The position numbers and the translations under genes are program-made. Source: Salipiger sp. CCB-MM3 (GTDB lineage Bacteria; Pseudomonadota; Alphaproteobacteria; Rhodobacterales; Rhodobacteraceae). Taken from it: 64,000 nt of DNA. Below are positions 1 through 8,125 of this stretch, one piece after another. The stretch covers positions 744,001-808,000 of the forward strand of contig NZ_CP014595.1 in NCBI RefSeq assembly GCF_001687105.1, written 5' to 3'. The number at the start of each line of letters is the position of its first letter. Within the stretch, counting starts at the first letter, position 1. Under the pieces are notes generated by a model. The model made no database searches and had not been told where the DNA came from. It saw only the letters and a program-made list of their open reading frames with translations.

Positions 1-126
1 TTAGCCGTAACGTCGCGGCTGTGCAACGGCGTCTGGCTGGGGAATGGCTGGGGAATGGACCGGAGAGCGGGCTGGTCTGGGCGGCGGCGGCGCGCTTGGC
101 GGAGCGGCGGGGCGCGCGGGGCAAGC
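1..126. other. Unassigned window edge
   Basis: I see no supportable gene here. A minus-strand frame is open and ends in a TAA complement at the very first bases, but it has no start codon within the segment and its translation is Arg/Pro-rich like antisense of GC-rich DNA. An 11-base direct repeat, GGCTGGGGAAT, occurs twice near positions 35-57. It is most likely spacer downstream of the lipoprotein gene that ends at 127. Confidence 0.4.
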
Positions 127-528
127 CTATTGGCCGGTCTGGTCGCCCGTCTGATCGCCCACCTGCTCTTCCGTCTCGGAGATGCTTTCGGTGGCGCTTG
201 GGTCTGCGCTTTCGGGCGCGATCAGCAGATCCGTCCGCACGCCTTGATCCATGCGCGTGCGGGCGCTGGACTGGACCACATCGCCCTGCAGGCTGCTCGC
301 ACGGCGGCGCAGCGCTTCGGCCCGCGCCGAAACGGTCTCGGTCACTTCGGGCTCTGCGCGGATCGGCGCCGGGGCGGCAAGAAGCCCGGACAGAGGCACC
401 AGATCGGGGAACGGCGCGGTGGCGACGCCGGGGCTCTGCGCGCCGTCGAATTCGGGAAAGTTGGTGCAGGCCACCAGCAGGGCGCTAAGGCAGATAGGCA
501 CGAGGCTGTACGAGAGCACGGGGCGCAT
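127..528 (-). CDS. Putative small lipoprotein
   Basis: A 133-residue protein beginning MRPVLSYSLVP, followed by a short hydrophobic stretch and a lipobox-like LLVAC, so it is probably a lipidated envelope protein. The ATG at 528 is preferred over an upstream start because it puts the signal peptide at the N-terminus. After the cysteine the chain is low complexity with an Arg/Ala-rich helix in the middle, and it ends in an acidic tail with repeated GDQTG. I recognise no domain and assign no function. It is divergent from tetR at 645 and shares the palindromic operator at 613-632, so the TetR protein probably regulates it. Confidence 0.6.
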   Translation of the reverse strand: MRPVLSYSLVPICLSALLVACTNFPEFDGAQSPGVATAPFPDLVPLSGLLAAPAPIRAEPEVTETVSARAEALRRRASSLQGDVVQSSARTRMDQGVRTDLLIAPESADPSATESISETEEQVGDQTGDQTGQ

Positions 529-612
529 GGCGGTAAGACGTCTTTCGCTGGACACTGTGCCCGTCTTGCCGCAAGCGGTGGCGCAGGGCAAGGGCACGGC
601 GTATCGCGCTTG

Positions 613-632
613 ATCTGAACAACCGTTCAGAT
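613..632. promoter_or_regulatory. Palindromic operator, probable TetR site
   Basis: A perfect inverted repeat with 8-base arms, ATCTGAAC and GTTCAGAT, around a 4-base AACC spacer. It ends 12 bases before the tetR start codon and lies upstream of the divergent lipoprotein gene. Dyads of this size next to tetR genes are usually the regulator's own operator. Autoregulation and control of the lipoprotein gene are inferred. Confidence 0.7.
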
Positions 633-644
633 AATAGTGATCGC

Positions 645-1232
645 ATGGCCCGTACCGCTGGATCGCATTCCGACATCACCGGGCCGCGGATCCGCGAGGC
701 GGCGCTGCGGCTCTTTGCCAAGCACGGCTATGCCGCCGTTTCGATGCGCAAGATCGCGTCGGATGTGGGCGTGCAGGCCGGGGCGCTTTACAATTACATC
801 CCCGACAAGCAGGCGCTGCTGGTCTCGCTGTTGAAGGGCCATATGGATGAGCTGCTCGAGGCGTGGCAGGCCGAGCCGCGGCCTAACGATCCGCTGGCGC
901 GGCTCGAGGCCTTCGTGCGGTTCCACATCGGCTTCACCCTGCGGCACCCGGAGTCGATCTTCATCTCCTATATGGAGCTGCGCAATCTCGAGCCCGAGAA
1001 CTTCGCGGTGATCGAGGCGCTGCGCGGGCGCTATGAGGCGGTGCTGGAAGAGATCCTGCGCGACGGGCGCGCCGCCGGACAGCTGTCGGTGCCGGATACG
1101 CGGATCGCCGCCTTTGCGCTGATCGCCATGCTGACCGGGGTCAACACGTGGTACCGCGAGGGCGGGCGCCTGTCGGAAGAGGAAGTGGCGACGCTTTACT
1201 GGGACATGGCGCGGAAGGCGGTGGGCGCCTAG
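645..1232 (+). CDS. TetR/AcrR family transcriptional regulator
   Basis: A 195-residue one-component regulator. The N-terminal 60 residues form the TetR helix-turn-helix, seen in IREAALRLFAKHGYAAVSM and VQAGALYNYIPDKQALL. The remainder is a helical ligand-binding and dimerisation domain of normal family length, and the ligand cannot be predicted. No good Shine-Dalgarno precedes the ATG, and the operator palindrome lies only 12 bases upstream, so the message may have a very short leader. Divergent from the lipoprotein gene, its likely target along with itself. Followed by a triple hairpin shared with the convergent cytochrome gene. Confidence 0.92.
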   Translation: MARTAGSHSDITGPRIREAALRLFAKHGYAAVSMRKIASDVGVQAGALYNYIPDKQALLVSLLKGHMDELLEAWQAEPRPNDPLARLEAFVRFHIGFTLRHPESIFISYMELRNLEPENFAVIEALRGRYEAVLEEILRDGRAAGQLSVPDTRIAAFALIAMLTGVNTWYREGGRLSEEEVATLYWDMARKAVGA

Positions 1233-1280
1233 GTCTGCCCCTGCCCCGCGGACCGGAGGCAGGAGACCGGAGACTGGGAA

Positions 1281-1351
1281 CCGCCGCGCGTGTTCAGCGC
1301 GGCGGGGACAAAAGCCTTCGAAGGCTTTTACAACGTCCTTCGAAGGACGTT
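1281..1351. terminator. Triple hairpin between convergent genes
   Basis: Three consecutive inverted repeats fill the gap between tetR and the convergent cytochrome gene. The first is CCGCCGCGC (1281-1289) pairing with GCGCGGCGG (1297-1305). The second is a perfect 20-base palindrome at 1310-1329 with AAAAGCC arms. The third is a perfect 20-base palindrome at 1332-1351 with AACGTCC arms. The last two share the centre CCTTCGAAGG. The A/T-flanked palindromes can act as terminators in both directions. Confidence 0.75.
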
Positions 1352-1355
1352 GGCC

Positions 1356-1844
1356 TTAGTCAGCCACCTGAATCGATTCGAGGTATTCGAGCAGCGCCAC
1401 CATCTTGCGCGGCGTCGGCGTCAGCACCCCGTCGCCGGTGTCGAGCGGCAGTTCGTCCCCTTTCAGCAATTCGCCGAACTCGGGCATGCCGGGACCATCG
1501 AGATCAGCGCTCGTGTAGCCGTCGATCTTCGACAGCACCTCGGCGCGCGGAAAGCTGCCCCCGCGATGCGCGGCGATCAGCGTCAGATCCGCCGGCACCA
1601 CCCCAAGATCGGTCGCCAGCGGGCCGTCGCCCTTGGCCGAGTTGCCATGGCAGGCCGCACAATATTCCACGAAGAGCGCCTGCCCGTCCGCCGGTTCCGG
1701 CATCGCGGCCTCCATGCAGGCGCCGAGCGCCAGCAGCGCCGCCGCGCCCAGTGCCCAGACCCGCGGTTTCAGCGGCGCGCCCGTGGTTTGATCTGTTATT
1801 TGGCCCGTAGTTTGATCTGTGGTTTCTGTCAGTTCGGTGCTCAT
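1356..1844 (-). CDS. Membrane-anchored or lipidated cytochrome c
   Basis: A 162-residue class I c-type cytochrome. CAACHG at residues 62-67 is the covalent haem-binding site, and GPGMPEFG near residue 115 offers a methionine as the distal axial ligand. A hydrophobic segment at about 29-42 ends in a lipobox-like LLALGAC (Cys43). An unusual 28-residue hydrophilic Thr/Gln-rich tail with DQTTGQ repeats precedes it, so the protein may be lipidated or held by a signal anchor. It would carry electrons on the periplasmic side; its partner is unknown and no oxidase genes are adjacent. The ATG at 1844 is chosen because longer upstream frames read as antisense. Convergent with tetR. Confidence 0.85.
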   Translation of the reverse strand: MSTELTETTDQTTGQITDQTTGAPLKPRVWALGAAALLALGACMEAAMPEPADGQALFVEYCAACHGNSAKGDGPLATDLGVVPADLTLIAAHRGGSFPRAEVLSKIDGYTSADLDGPGMPEFGELLKGDELPLDTGDGVLTPTPRKMVALLEYLESIQVAD

Positions 1845-2031
1845 CGGCGTATCCCTCGTCTTGCCTGTCGCCTCATGTCTCGCCCGCCGCGCCCGGCGGA
1901 TCAAGGCCGCAGCGCCGCTTCGCGGGTCGACAGGCGGCGGGGCGACCTGCAACATGGCGCTCTGCGGTGGGGTGACATTCGCGCCGCGCCGGGCCAGTGT
2001 CGCGCGGAATCTGACGTTCCCGGAGATCCCC

Positions 2032-2463
2032 ATGCCATCCCAAGCCCTCATCATGCTCGCAGCCGGGATCGGCATTCCGGTGCTCGCGGCGCTCAATGCG
2101 CGGCTCGGGGGCTGGCTGGGCTCGCCCGCGGCGGCGGCGGTGATCCTGTTCTGCGTGGCGCTGAGCGCCAGCCTGATCGTGCTCTTCTCGCTTGATCCGC
2201 GGCCCATCGCGCGCGCGGCGGATGCGCCCAAGCACCTGTTTCTTGCCGGGCTTTTCGTCGCTTTCTACGTGCTGAGCATCACCTATGTGGCGCCCACTTT
2301 CGGCGTCGGGCGGGCGGTGTTTTTCGTGCTGCTGGGGCAATTGATCAGCGCCGCGCTGATCGACCATTTCGGTCTGCTCGGCGTGAAACCCGCGCCGATC
2401 TCGGCGCAGCGCGGGCTTGGGATCGCGATGATGGCGGCGGGCGTTTTCCTCGCGCAGCGTTGA
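2032..2463 (+). CDS. DMT-superfamily membrane protein, YdcZ/DUF606 type
   Basis: A 143-residue integral membrane protein with about five hydrophobic helices. It begins MPSQALIMLAAGIGIP and contains ALNARLGGWLGSPAAAAVI and TYVAPTFGVGRAVFF, a pattern typical of the short DUF606/YdcZ branch of drug/metabolite transporters. Members have one half of the usual ten-helix DMT fold and probably dimerise; the substrate is unknown. The ATG at 2032 is preferred because the upstream extension of the frame is Arg-rich and reads as shadow. It converges on the RTX gene with only nine bases between stop codons. Confidence 0.8.
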   Translation: MPSQALIMLAAGIGIPVLAALNARLGGWLGSPAAAAVILFCVALSASLIVLFSLDPRPIARAADAPKHLFLAGLFVAFYVLSITYVAPTFGVGRAVFFVLLGQLISAALIDHFGLLGVKPAPISAQRGLGIAMMAAGVFLAQR

Positions 2464-2472
2464 GCGCGCGGC

Positions 2473-3489
2473 TCAGCTTTCGGCGATGAAGGCGAGGCTG
2501 GCCGAGGTGATCGGCGCGCTGCGCCCGATCAGCGTCACCGAGGCGCCATTGTCGAGCGTCACCACCAGACCGCTGGAGCTTGCCACCTGCGAGGCGATGC
2601 CGGGCGCGGTGCTGCCGCTGTAGCTGAAGACGATGAGGTCTTCCTCCTCGTCGAAATCCTCGACGATCGCGCCATCTTCGAGCGTGAAGGTATCGGCCCC
2701 GGCACCGCCAAGCCCAATGTCACCTTCGCCGAGCATCAGCGTGTCGTCGCCGGTGCCGCCGATCAGCAGATCGCTCTCGCCATCGTCCTCATCCTCGTCC
2801 GAGCCCCAGAGCAGATCGTCGCCCGAGCCGCCGAGCAGCGTGTCGGCACCGGTGCCGCCTTCGAGCGTGTCGCCGCCACTGCCGCCTTCGGCGTAATCGT
2901 CGCCCGCCTCGCCCGACAGGCTGTCGGAGCCACCGCCGCCGCTGAGCACATCCGCACCATCGCCCGCCGCGAGAATGTCGCCGATATCGGTGCCGGTGAG
3001 CGTGTCGTCTCCGGACGTGGCGCCAGAGGTGGTGTCGTCGGAGGTGTCTTCGGTGGTCTCGTCAGCAGTGTCATCAGTGGCACCCGAGGTGCCGCTGTCC
3101 TCGCCCGCCGTCTCGTCCACTGTGTCGTCCGCCGCATCGTCCCCGATCAAGTCCGCGGGTGTGCCGGTCTCTTCGTCCGAAGTCTCTTCATCTGTGCTGT
3201 CTTCGTCGGCATCGGACGCATCCGCGTCGGTCGCGTCTTCGGCAACGTCGCCGGTGCTGTCGTCGGTGGTTTCTTCGGTGGGTTCTTCGGTGGGTTCTTC
3301 GGTGCTGTCGTCGGTCAGACCGTCTTCGGTGTCGGTCTCCTCCTCCACCGGCAGGATCATCCCATCGCCGAGGTCAAGCTCGTCGCTGTCGTCCGAGGTG
3401 TCCTCTTCGTCATCATCATCGCCCATGGGAAAGGCGACGGCGGCGAAGGGGAAAAGCGCCGCGAGCGCGACAAGAAGTTCCAGCGGCAT
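2473..3489 (-). CDS. Acidic RTX-type calcium-binding protein
   Basis: A 338-residue, very acidic protein. Residues 1-21 are hydrophobic (MPLELLVALAALFPFAAVAF), like a signal or anchor. Residues about 23-165 are low-complexity Asp/Glu/Thr/Ser with repeated TEEP units. About 165-270 holds RTX nonapeptide repeats of the GGxGxDxLx type that wrap calcium in a parallel beta-roll. The end, with IVEDFDEEEDLIVFSYSG, resembles the C-terminal part of serralysin-like type I secreted proteins. No type I secretion genes are adjacent. Such proteins usually lack an N-terminal signal, so the hydrophobic start is odd. GGAG lies 8 bases before the ATG. Confidence 0.82.
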   Translation of the reverse strand: MPLELLVALAALFPFAAVAFPMGDDDDEEDTSDDSDELDLGDGMILPVEEETDTEDGLTDDSTEEPTEEPTEETTDDSTGDVAEDATDADASDADEDSTDEETSDEETGTPADLIGDDAADDTVDETAGEDSGTSGATDDTADETTEDTSDDTTSGATSGDDTLTGTDIGDILAAGDGADVLSGGGGSDSLSGEAGDDYAEGGSGGDTLEGGTGADTLLGGSGDDLLWGSDEDEDDGESDLLIGGTGDDTLMLGEGDIGLGGAGADTFTLEDGAIVEDFDEEEDLIVFSYSGSTAPGIASQVASSSGLVVTLDNGASVTLIGRSAPITSASLAFIAES

Positions 3490-3540
3490 GAAAGCGGCTC
3501 CAGAGGGTTAGTCCCCGGAACCCTGACGCTCAAAATTGAC

Positions 3541-3568
3541 AAAAATCAGGCGGGGCCGCGGCCCCGCC
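3541..3568 (-). terminator. Rho-independent terminator of lolCD
   Basis: A perfect 20-base GC palindrome at 3549-3568 (GGCGGGGCC arms). Read on the minus strand it is followed by TGATTTTTG. It lies just downstream of lolD and upstream of the RTX gene, so it should end the lolC-lolD transcript. Confidence 0.8.
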
Positions 3569-3586
3569 GGGGTCTTCTCGCGGCGC

Positions 3587-4270
3587 TCAGAGCGGCACGA
3601 GCTGGCCGTCACGCATCTCGACCTGCCGGTCCATACGGCCCGCAAGTTCAAGGTTGTGCGTGGCGATCAGCGCCGAGAGCCCGGTCTCGCGCACCAGCGT
3701 CATCAGCGCGCCGAACACCCGGTCCGAGGTGGTCGGATCGAGGTTGCCGGTGGGCTCGTCGGCCAGCAGCAGCTTGGGCGCATTGGCCATGGCGCGGCAG
3801 AAGGCGACGCGCTGTTGCTCGCCGCCCGACATCGCGGCGGGGCGATGCGCCACCCGGTCCTGAAGCTCGACGCTGGCGAGCAGATCCTTGGCCCGCGCCT
3901 CGGCCTCGGCGGCGGGCACCCCATTGGCCAGTTGCGGCAGGGTGATGTTCTCGAGCGCGGTGAACTCGGGAAGCAGGTGGTGGAACTGATAGACAAAGCC
4001 CACCTCCTGACGGCGCACGATGGTGCGGCGGCGGTCGGACTTGCCGCCCAGCACCTCGCCCGCGATCGCGACCTCGCCCGCGTCGGCGGTGTCGAGCAGC
4101 CCGGCGATATGAAGCAGCGTCGACTTGCCCGCCCCCGAGGGCGCGACCAGAGCCACCACCTCGCCGCGCGCCACCTCGAGCGAGGCCCCGCGCAGCACCT
4201 GCACCTCATTGGGCGCGCCGCGGTTGTAGAATTTCTCGATGCCCGACAGGCGCAGAACGGGATCACTCAT
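3587..4270 (-). CDS. lolD: Lipoprotein-releasing ABC transporter ATPase LolD
   Basis: A 227-residue cytoplasmic ATPase of the MacB/LolD group. It shows Walker [10 protein letters not shown], signature MSGGEQQRV, Walker [13 protein letters not shown] and a switch histidine in IATHN. LolD powers extraction of outer-membrane lipoproteins from the inner membrane and hand-over to LolA. Its start overlaps the end of lolC by 8 bases, so the two are translationally coupled, and the partner gene confirms the assignment. Length is normal for the family. A terminator follows at 3541-3568. Confidence 0.95.
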   Translation of the reverse strand: MSDPVLRLSGIEKFYNRGAPNEVQVLRGASLEVARGEVVALVAPSGAGKSTLLHIAGLLDTADAGEVAIAGEVLGGKSDRRRTIVRRQEVGFVYQFHHLLPEFTALENITLPQLANGVPAAEAEARAKDLLASVELQDRVAHRPAAMSGGEQQRVAFCRAMANAPKLLLADEPTGNLDPTTSDRVFGALMTLVRETGLSALIATHNLELAGRMDRQVEMRDGQLVPL

Positions 4271-5549
4271 AACGCAGCGCCTCCACGGGGTTCATGCGCG
4301 CGGCGCGGCGCGCGGGAAAGATCGTCACGATGAAGCTGAGGCCGAGCGACAGCGCCATGGCGCTGAACACATCGCCCCACTGCAGCTTGGCGGGCAGCGC
4401 ATAGATGCCGCGCACCGCCGGGTCCCAGACGCCGCCGCCCGCGACGTAGTTCACAAAGGAAAAGATCGGGTCGATGTAGATGGCGAAAAGGCAGCCCAGC
4501 ACCACGCCCATGATGGTACCGATCACCCCGGTGAAGGCGCCGCAGATGAAGAAGACGCGCAGCACCGAGCCTTCGGTGAGGCCCATGGTGCGCAGGATGC
4601 CGATGTCGCGGCCCTTGTTCTTCACCAGCATGATCAGCCCCGAGACGATGTTCATCGTGGCGATCAGCACCAGCACCGAGAGGATCACGAACATCACATT
4701 GTCCTCGACCTCCAGCGCGCGCAGGAAGCCGCCCGAGGCGTCCTGCCACGTCCAGACCAGCGCCCCCTGCCCGGCGGCCTGCTGGATCGCCGTGGCCATG
4801 CCGTCGACCTGCTCGGGGTCTTCGACCATCACTTCAAGCTCGTCCGCCACGCCTTCGCGATTGAAATAAAGCTGCGCCTCCTCGAAGGGCATATAGGCGC
4901 GGGTGCGGTCGATGTCGTAGCGCCCGGCGGTGAAGATCCATGTCACCTCATAGGCTTTGACGCGCGGCGAGACGCCGAAGGCGGTCTTCACCCCGTCGGG
5001 CGAGATCAGCTTGATCTCGTCGCCCACATCCACGCCCAGTTCACGCGCCACGCCCGAGCCGAGCGCAATGCCCTCGCCAAAGCGCGCCAGATCGCCGCGG
5101 CCGGTCTCGGGATCGACGATGCGGCGGATGCCCTGCAGATCGTCCGCCGAGATGCCAAAGACCTCGATCCCGGCGTTGCGGCCATTGGCGTTGCCCATGA
5201 CCTGCCCCTTCACCAGCGGTGCGGCGCGGGTGACGCCCGGCACTTCGGCCACCGCGTCGGCGCGCTCGGCGTAATCGGGGAAGGTGCGCGCGGTGCGGCC
5301 AAACTCATCCTCGCGCGCGGCGGCATAGACGGTGACATGGGCGTTCGAGCCAAGGATCGTATCGACGAACTCGGCCCGAAAGCCCGACCGCACGGCCAGC
5401 GTGGCGATCAGCGCAAAGACGGCCAGAGTGATGCCAATCAGGCTGATCCAGGTCATCACGCTGACCCCGCCCTCGGCGCGCCGGGCACGCAAGTAGCGCC
5501 AGGCGATCATCCATTCGAACGGGGCAAAGGGTGGCGGGGTACGGGCCAT
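4263..5549 (-). CDS. lolC: Lipoprotein-releasing permease LolC/LolE family
   Basis: A 428-residue inner-membrane permease with an N-terminal helix ([19 protein letters not shown]), a large periplasmic domain at about 50-260 and three C-terminal helices, the FtsX/LolC layout. Alphaproteobacteria often have one LolC/E-type permease acting as a homodimer, and only one is present here. I chose the ATG at 5549 over the TTG two codons upstream because GGAAAG lies 7 bases before it. It is the first gene of the lolC-lolD operon and is divergent from yceI across a 238-base spacer that must hold both promoters. Confidence 0.93.
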   Translation of the reverse strand: MARTPPPFAPFEWMIAWRYLRARRAEGGVSVMTWISLIGITLAVFALIATLAVRSGFRAEFVDTILGSNAHVTVYAAAREDEFGRTARTFPDYAERADAVAEVPGVTRAAPLVKGQVMGNANGRNAGIEVFGISADDLQGIRRIVDPETGRGDLARFGEGIALGSGVARELGVDVGDEIKLISPDGVKTAFGVSPRVKAYEVTWIFTAGRYDIDRTRAYMPFEEAQLYFNREGVADELEVMVEDPEQVDGMATAIQQAAGQGALVWTWQDASGGFLRALEVEDNVMFVILSVLVLIATMNIVSGLIMLVKNKGRDIGILRTMGLTEGSVLRVFFICGAFTGVIGTIMGVVLGCLFAIYIDPIFSFVNYVAGGGVWDPAVRGIYALPAKLQWGDVFSAMALSLGLSFIVTIFPARRAARMNPVEALRYE

Positions 5550-5787
5550 CGGCAATCTTTCCGGGTGATCTCTTCGCGGCGGAACCTGACCTCAACCCAT
5601 GGCGGGGTCAATCCCTCGCTCCATGCTAGGGCTGCGCCGCGGCATATCCAGCACCGGTGCACATCCGCAGAAGTCCAGTGTTCGATTTTCAACAGACCCT
5701 GTGGGCGCAGGCCGAATTGCCGCGACGCAGCGCTTGCCCCCATGTTCAGGGCATCGAAAACGCAAAACCCCAGCGGAGTTATCCGAT

Positions 5788-6360
5788 ATGAAATCCCTTC
5801 TGCTTGCCGGCGCCGTCGCGCTCGCCCCGATCGCCGCAGTTGCAGCGCCCGAAAGCTATGTCTTCGACGCCAGCCACACGCAGATCGTGTTCTCTTACAA
5901 CCACCTCGGCTTCTCGACCGGCTACGGCATGTTCGGCGGCTTCGAGGGCGAGATCGAGTATGACGCCGAAGACCCCGCCGCGTCGACCGTGACCACGTCG
6001 TTCGACGTCACCTCGATGATCACCGGCTGGCAGGGCCGTTACGACCACTTCATGAGCGAAGATTTCTTCGGCGCGTCGGACGACAAAACCGTCTCGTTCA
6101 CCTCGAAGTCGATCGAAGTGACCGGCGACGACACCGGCCTGATCACCGGCGATCTGACGCTGAACGGCGTGACCAAGGAAATCGTACTCGACGCGGTTCT
6201 GACCCAAGCCGGCGAGCACCCGATGGAAGGCAAGCCGTGGCTCGGCTTCCACGCCACCACCACGCTGATCCGCTCGGACTACAACCTCGGCATGTTCGCC
6301 CCCTACGTCAGCGACGAGGTCGAAGTTGAGATCTCGGTCGAGGCGATGAAAGCCGAGTAA
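5788..6360 (+). CDS. YceI family periplasmic protein
   Basis: A 190-residue exported protein. The signal peptide is MKSLLLAGAVALAPIAAVAA, with cleavage near residue 20. The mature part has the YceI lipocalin-like barrel signature: YVFDASHTQIVFSYNHLGFS at the start, then ASTVTTSFDV and GDLTLNGVTKEIVLD. Family members bind long amphiphilic lipids such as polyisoprenoids in the periplasm; the ligand here is not known. The ATG at 5788 is chosen because it yields the signal peptide directly. A strong terminator begins 78 bases after the stop codon. Confidence 0.92.
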   Translation: MKSLLLAGAVALAPIAAVAAPESYVFDASHTQIVFSYNHLGFSTGYGMFGGFEGEIEYDAEDPAASTVTTSFDVTSMITGWQGRYDHFMSEDFFGASDDKTVSFTSKSIEVTGDDTGLITGDLTLNGVTKEIVLDAVLTQAGEHPMEGKPWLGFHATTTLIRSDYNLGMFAPYVSDEVEVEISVEAMKAE

Positions 6361-6437
6361 TCCCTCATTCCGGCCTCCGCCCCGCGCGGGGGCCAGAACG
6401 GTAACGAGTGACGCGTCAAGATCGTTTTACCTGTACG

Positions 6438-6466
6438 CCCCCGGAGCCCACGGCTCCGGGGGTTTT
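6438..6466 (+). terminator. Rho-independent terminator after yceI
   Basis: A perfect 11-base-pair stem, CCCCCGGAGCC pairing with GGCTCCGGGGG around a CAC loop, followed by TTTT. It lies between yceI and the aminotransferase gene, so it should separate their transcripts. Confidence 0.9.
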
Positions 6467-6533
6467 CCTTGGCCCGTGCACCGCACGCGCAGGCTCTTGC
6501 CAGAACCCGGACGCTACGGCATATCTCCGGCCC

Positions 6534-7652
6534 ATGACTGGACCTCGCTACACCCCGCTCGTTGCCTCCCTTCCCGAGACCGTGCCCTTCGTCGGCCCGG
6601 AAACGCAGGAGCGTGAGCGCGGCGCGCCCTTCCGCGCCCGCATCGGCGCCAATGAGAACGTCTTTGGCCCCTCGCCCCGCGCGATCGAGGCGATGCAAAG
6701 CGAGGCGGCGGAGATCTGGAAATACGGCGACTCGACCAGCTTTGATCTGCGCAACGCCATCGCCGCGCATCACGGCGTCGCACCCGAGAACGTCATGGTC
6801 GGCGAAGGCATCGACGGGCTCTTGGGCTATCTGACCCGGCTTGTGGTGGCGCAGGGCGATGCGGTGGTCACCTCCGACGGCGCTTATCCCACCTTCAACT
6901 ACCATGTGGCGGGCTTTGGCGGCGTGCTGCACAAGGTGCCTTATCAGGACGACGCCGAGGATCTGCCCGCGCTGCTGGCCAAGGCCGCCGAGGTAGACGC
7001 CAAGCTGGTCTATTTCGCCAACCCCGACAATCCCATGGGCTCGTGGAAGACCGGCGCCGAGATCGCGGCGCAGCTGGATGCCGTGCCCGAGGGGACGCTG
7101 CTGGTGCTCGACGAGGCCTATGTGGAGTTCGCCCCGGACGGCACGGCTCCTAAGATCGACATCGAAGACCCGCGGGTGATCCGCTTCCGCACCTTCTCGA
7201 AGGCCTACGCCATGGCGGGCGCGCGTGTCGGCTACGCGCTGGCGGCGGCACCGCTCATTCGCGCCTTCGACAAGATCCGCAACCACTTCGGCATGAACCG
7301 CACGGCGCAGGCCGGGGCGCTGGCGGCGCTGGAAGACGGTGCATGGCTGGCGCAGACCATCGACAAGGTCGCACAGGCCCGCCTGCGCATTGCCGAGATC
7401 GCCAAGGACAACGGGCTGACCGCCCTGCCCTCGGCCACCAATTTCGTCGCGGTGGATTGCGGCGGCGATGGCGCCTTTGCCAAGGCGGTGCTGGAGGGTC
7501 TCGGCAAGCGCGGCGTCTTTGTGCGCATGCCCTTCGTGACCCCGCAGAACCGCTGCATCCGCATCGGCGCGGGCACGCCCGCAGACCTCGACGCGCTGGC
7601 CGAGGCGCTGCCCGGCGCGCTGGCAGAGGCGCGCGGCAGCAGCGCCGCCTGA
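6534..7652 (+). CDS. HisC-like PLP-dependent aminotransferase
   Basis: A 372-residue fold-type I aminotransferase. The N-terminal RIGANENVFGPSPRAIEAM matches the substrate-arm motif of histidinol-phosphate and aromatic aminotransferases. LVLDEAYVEFAP carries the Asp/Tyr that contact PLP, SKAYAMAGARVGY holds the Schiff-base lysine, and NRCIRIGAGTPADLDAL ends with the carboxylate-binding Arg. The reaction is transfer of an amino group between an amino acid, or histidinol phosphate, and 2-oxoglutarate. No his genes are nearby, so the substrate may be aromatic or broad. The ATG at 6534 is preferred because the upstream sequence contains the yceI terminator. Confidence 0.88.
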   Translation: MTGPRYTPLVASLPETVPFVGPETQERERGAPFRARIGANENVFGPSPRAIEAMQSEAAEIWKYGDSTSFDLRNAIAAHHGVAPENVMVGEGIDGLLGYLTRLVVAQGDAVVTSDGAYPTFNYHVAGFGGVLHKVPYQDDAEDLPALLAKAAEVDAKLVYFANPDNPMGSWKTGAEIAAQLDAVPEGTLLVLDEAYVEFAPDGTAPKIDIEDPRVIRFRTFSKAYAMAGARVGYALAAAPLIRAFDKIRNHFGMNRTAQAGALAALEDGAWLAQTIDKVAQARLRIAEIAKDNGLTALPSATNFVAVDCGGDGAFAKAVLEGLGKRGVFVRMPFVTPQNRCIRIGAGTPADLDALAEALPGALAEARGSSAA

Positions 7653-7829
7653 CCCCCGATCATCTGCACAAATTTTGCGCCGGAGTGTGGCAGCACTTCG
7701 CCGCGCAACGATTTGGAAACAAGTTTTGAGCAGCCTGATGCGTGACCCAAGGGAAGGTTGCGCTACCCTTCCTTTATTGACCTTTGTCTTTGTGCCCGTC
7801 TCCGACATGGCCCGTCCGAGGAACGCATC

Positions 7830-8033
7830 ATGGCCCCCTATTCCGAACCGCCGCGCCCCGACTTCTTCAGCGCCAATCTCGTCCTGCTCTTTGTGGTGAT
7901 CTTTTCCCTGCTGCTGCTTTTGTGGATCAGCTATGGCCTTGGAATCGCTATGATTGCCGGGGTTGCGATGAACCACGTGATCTCGGTGATCGACCATCGC
8001 CGCAATGGCAGCGAGACACCGCCGCAGACCTGA
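7830..8033 (+). CDS. Small single-span membrane protein
   Basis: A 67-residue protein starting MAPYSEPPRPDFFS. One long hydrophobic helix at about 17-47 includes LVLLFVVIFSLLLLLW, and a short basic tail follows. GAGGAA six bases before the ATG supports this start over a longer frame. I do not recognise a family. Convergent with the aminotransferase gene at 8126-9325; the spacer holds a hairpin that may serve both. Confidence 0.6.
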   Translation: MAPYSEPPRPDFFSANLVLLFVVIFSLLLLLWISYGLGIAMIAGVAMNHVISVIDHRRNGSETPPQT

Positions 8034-8050
8034 GCGCGCAGGCCATTTCG

Positions 8051-8085
8051 AAAAGAAAACGCCAGCCCGTAGGAACGGGCCGGCG
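8051..8085 (-). terminator. Terminator, minus strand
   Basis: Inverted repeat with arms CGCCAGCCCGT (8060-8070) and ACGGGCCGGCG (8075-8085), one mismatch and an AGGA loop. On the minus strand it is followed by GTTTTCTTTT, which suits termination of the aminotransferase gene ending at 8126. Confidence 0.8.
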
Positions 8086-8125
8086 CTCTGTATCTGAGAA
8101 TCGCAGCGCTTGCCGCGTGTAAGGC

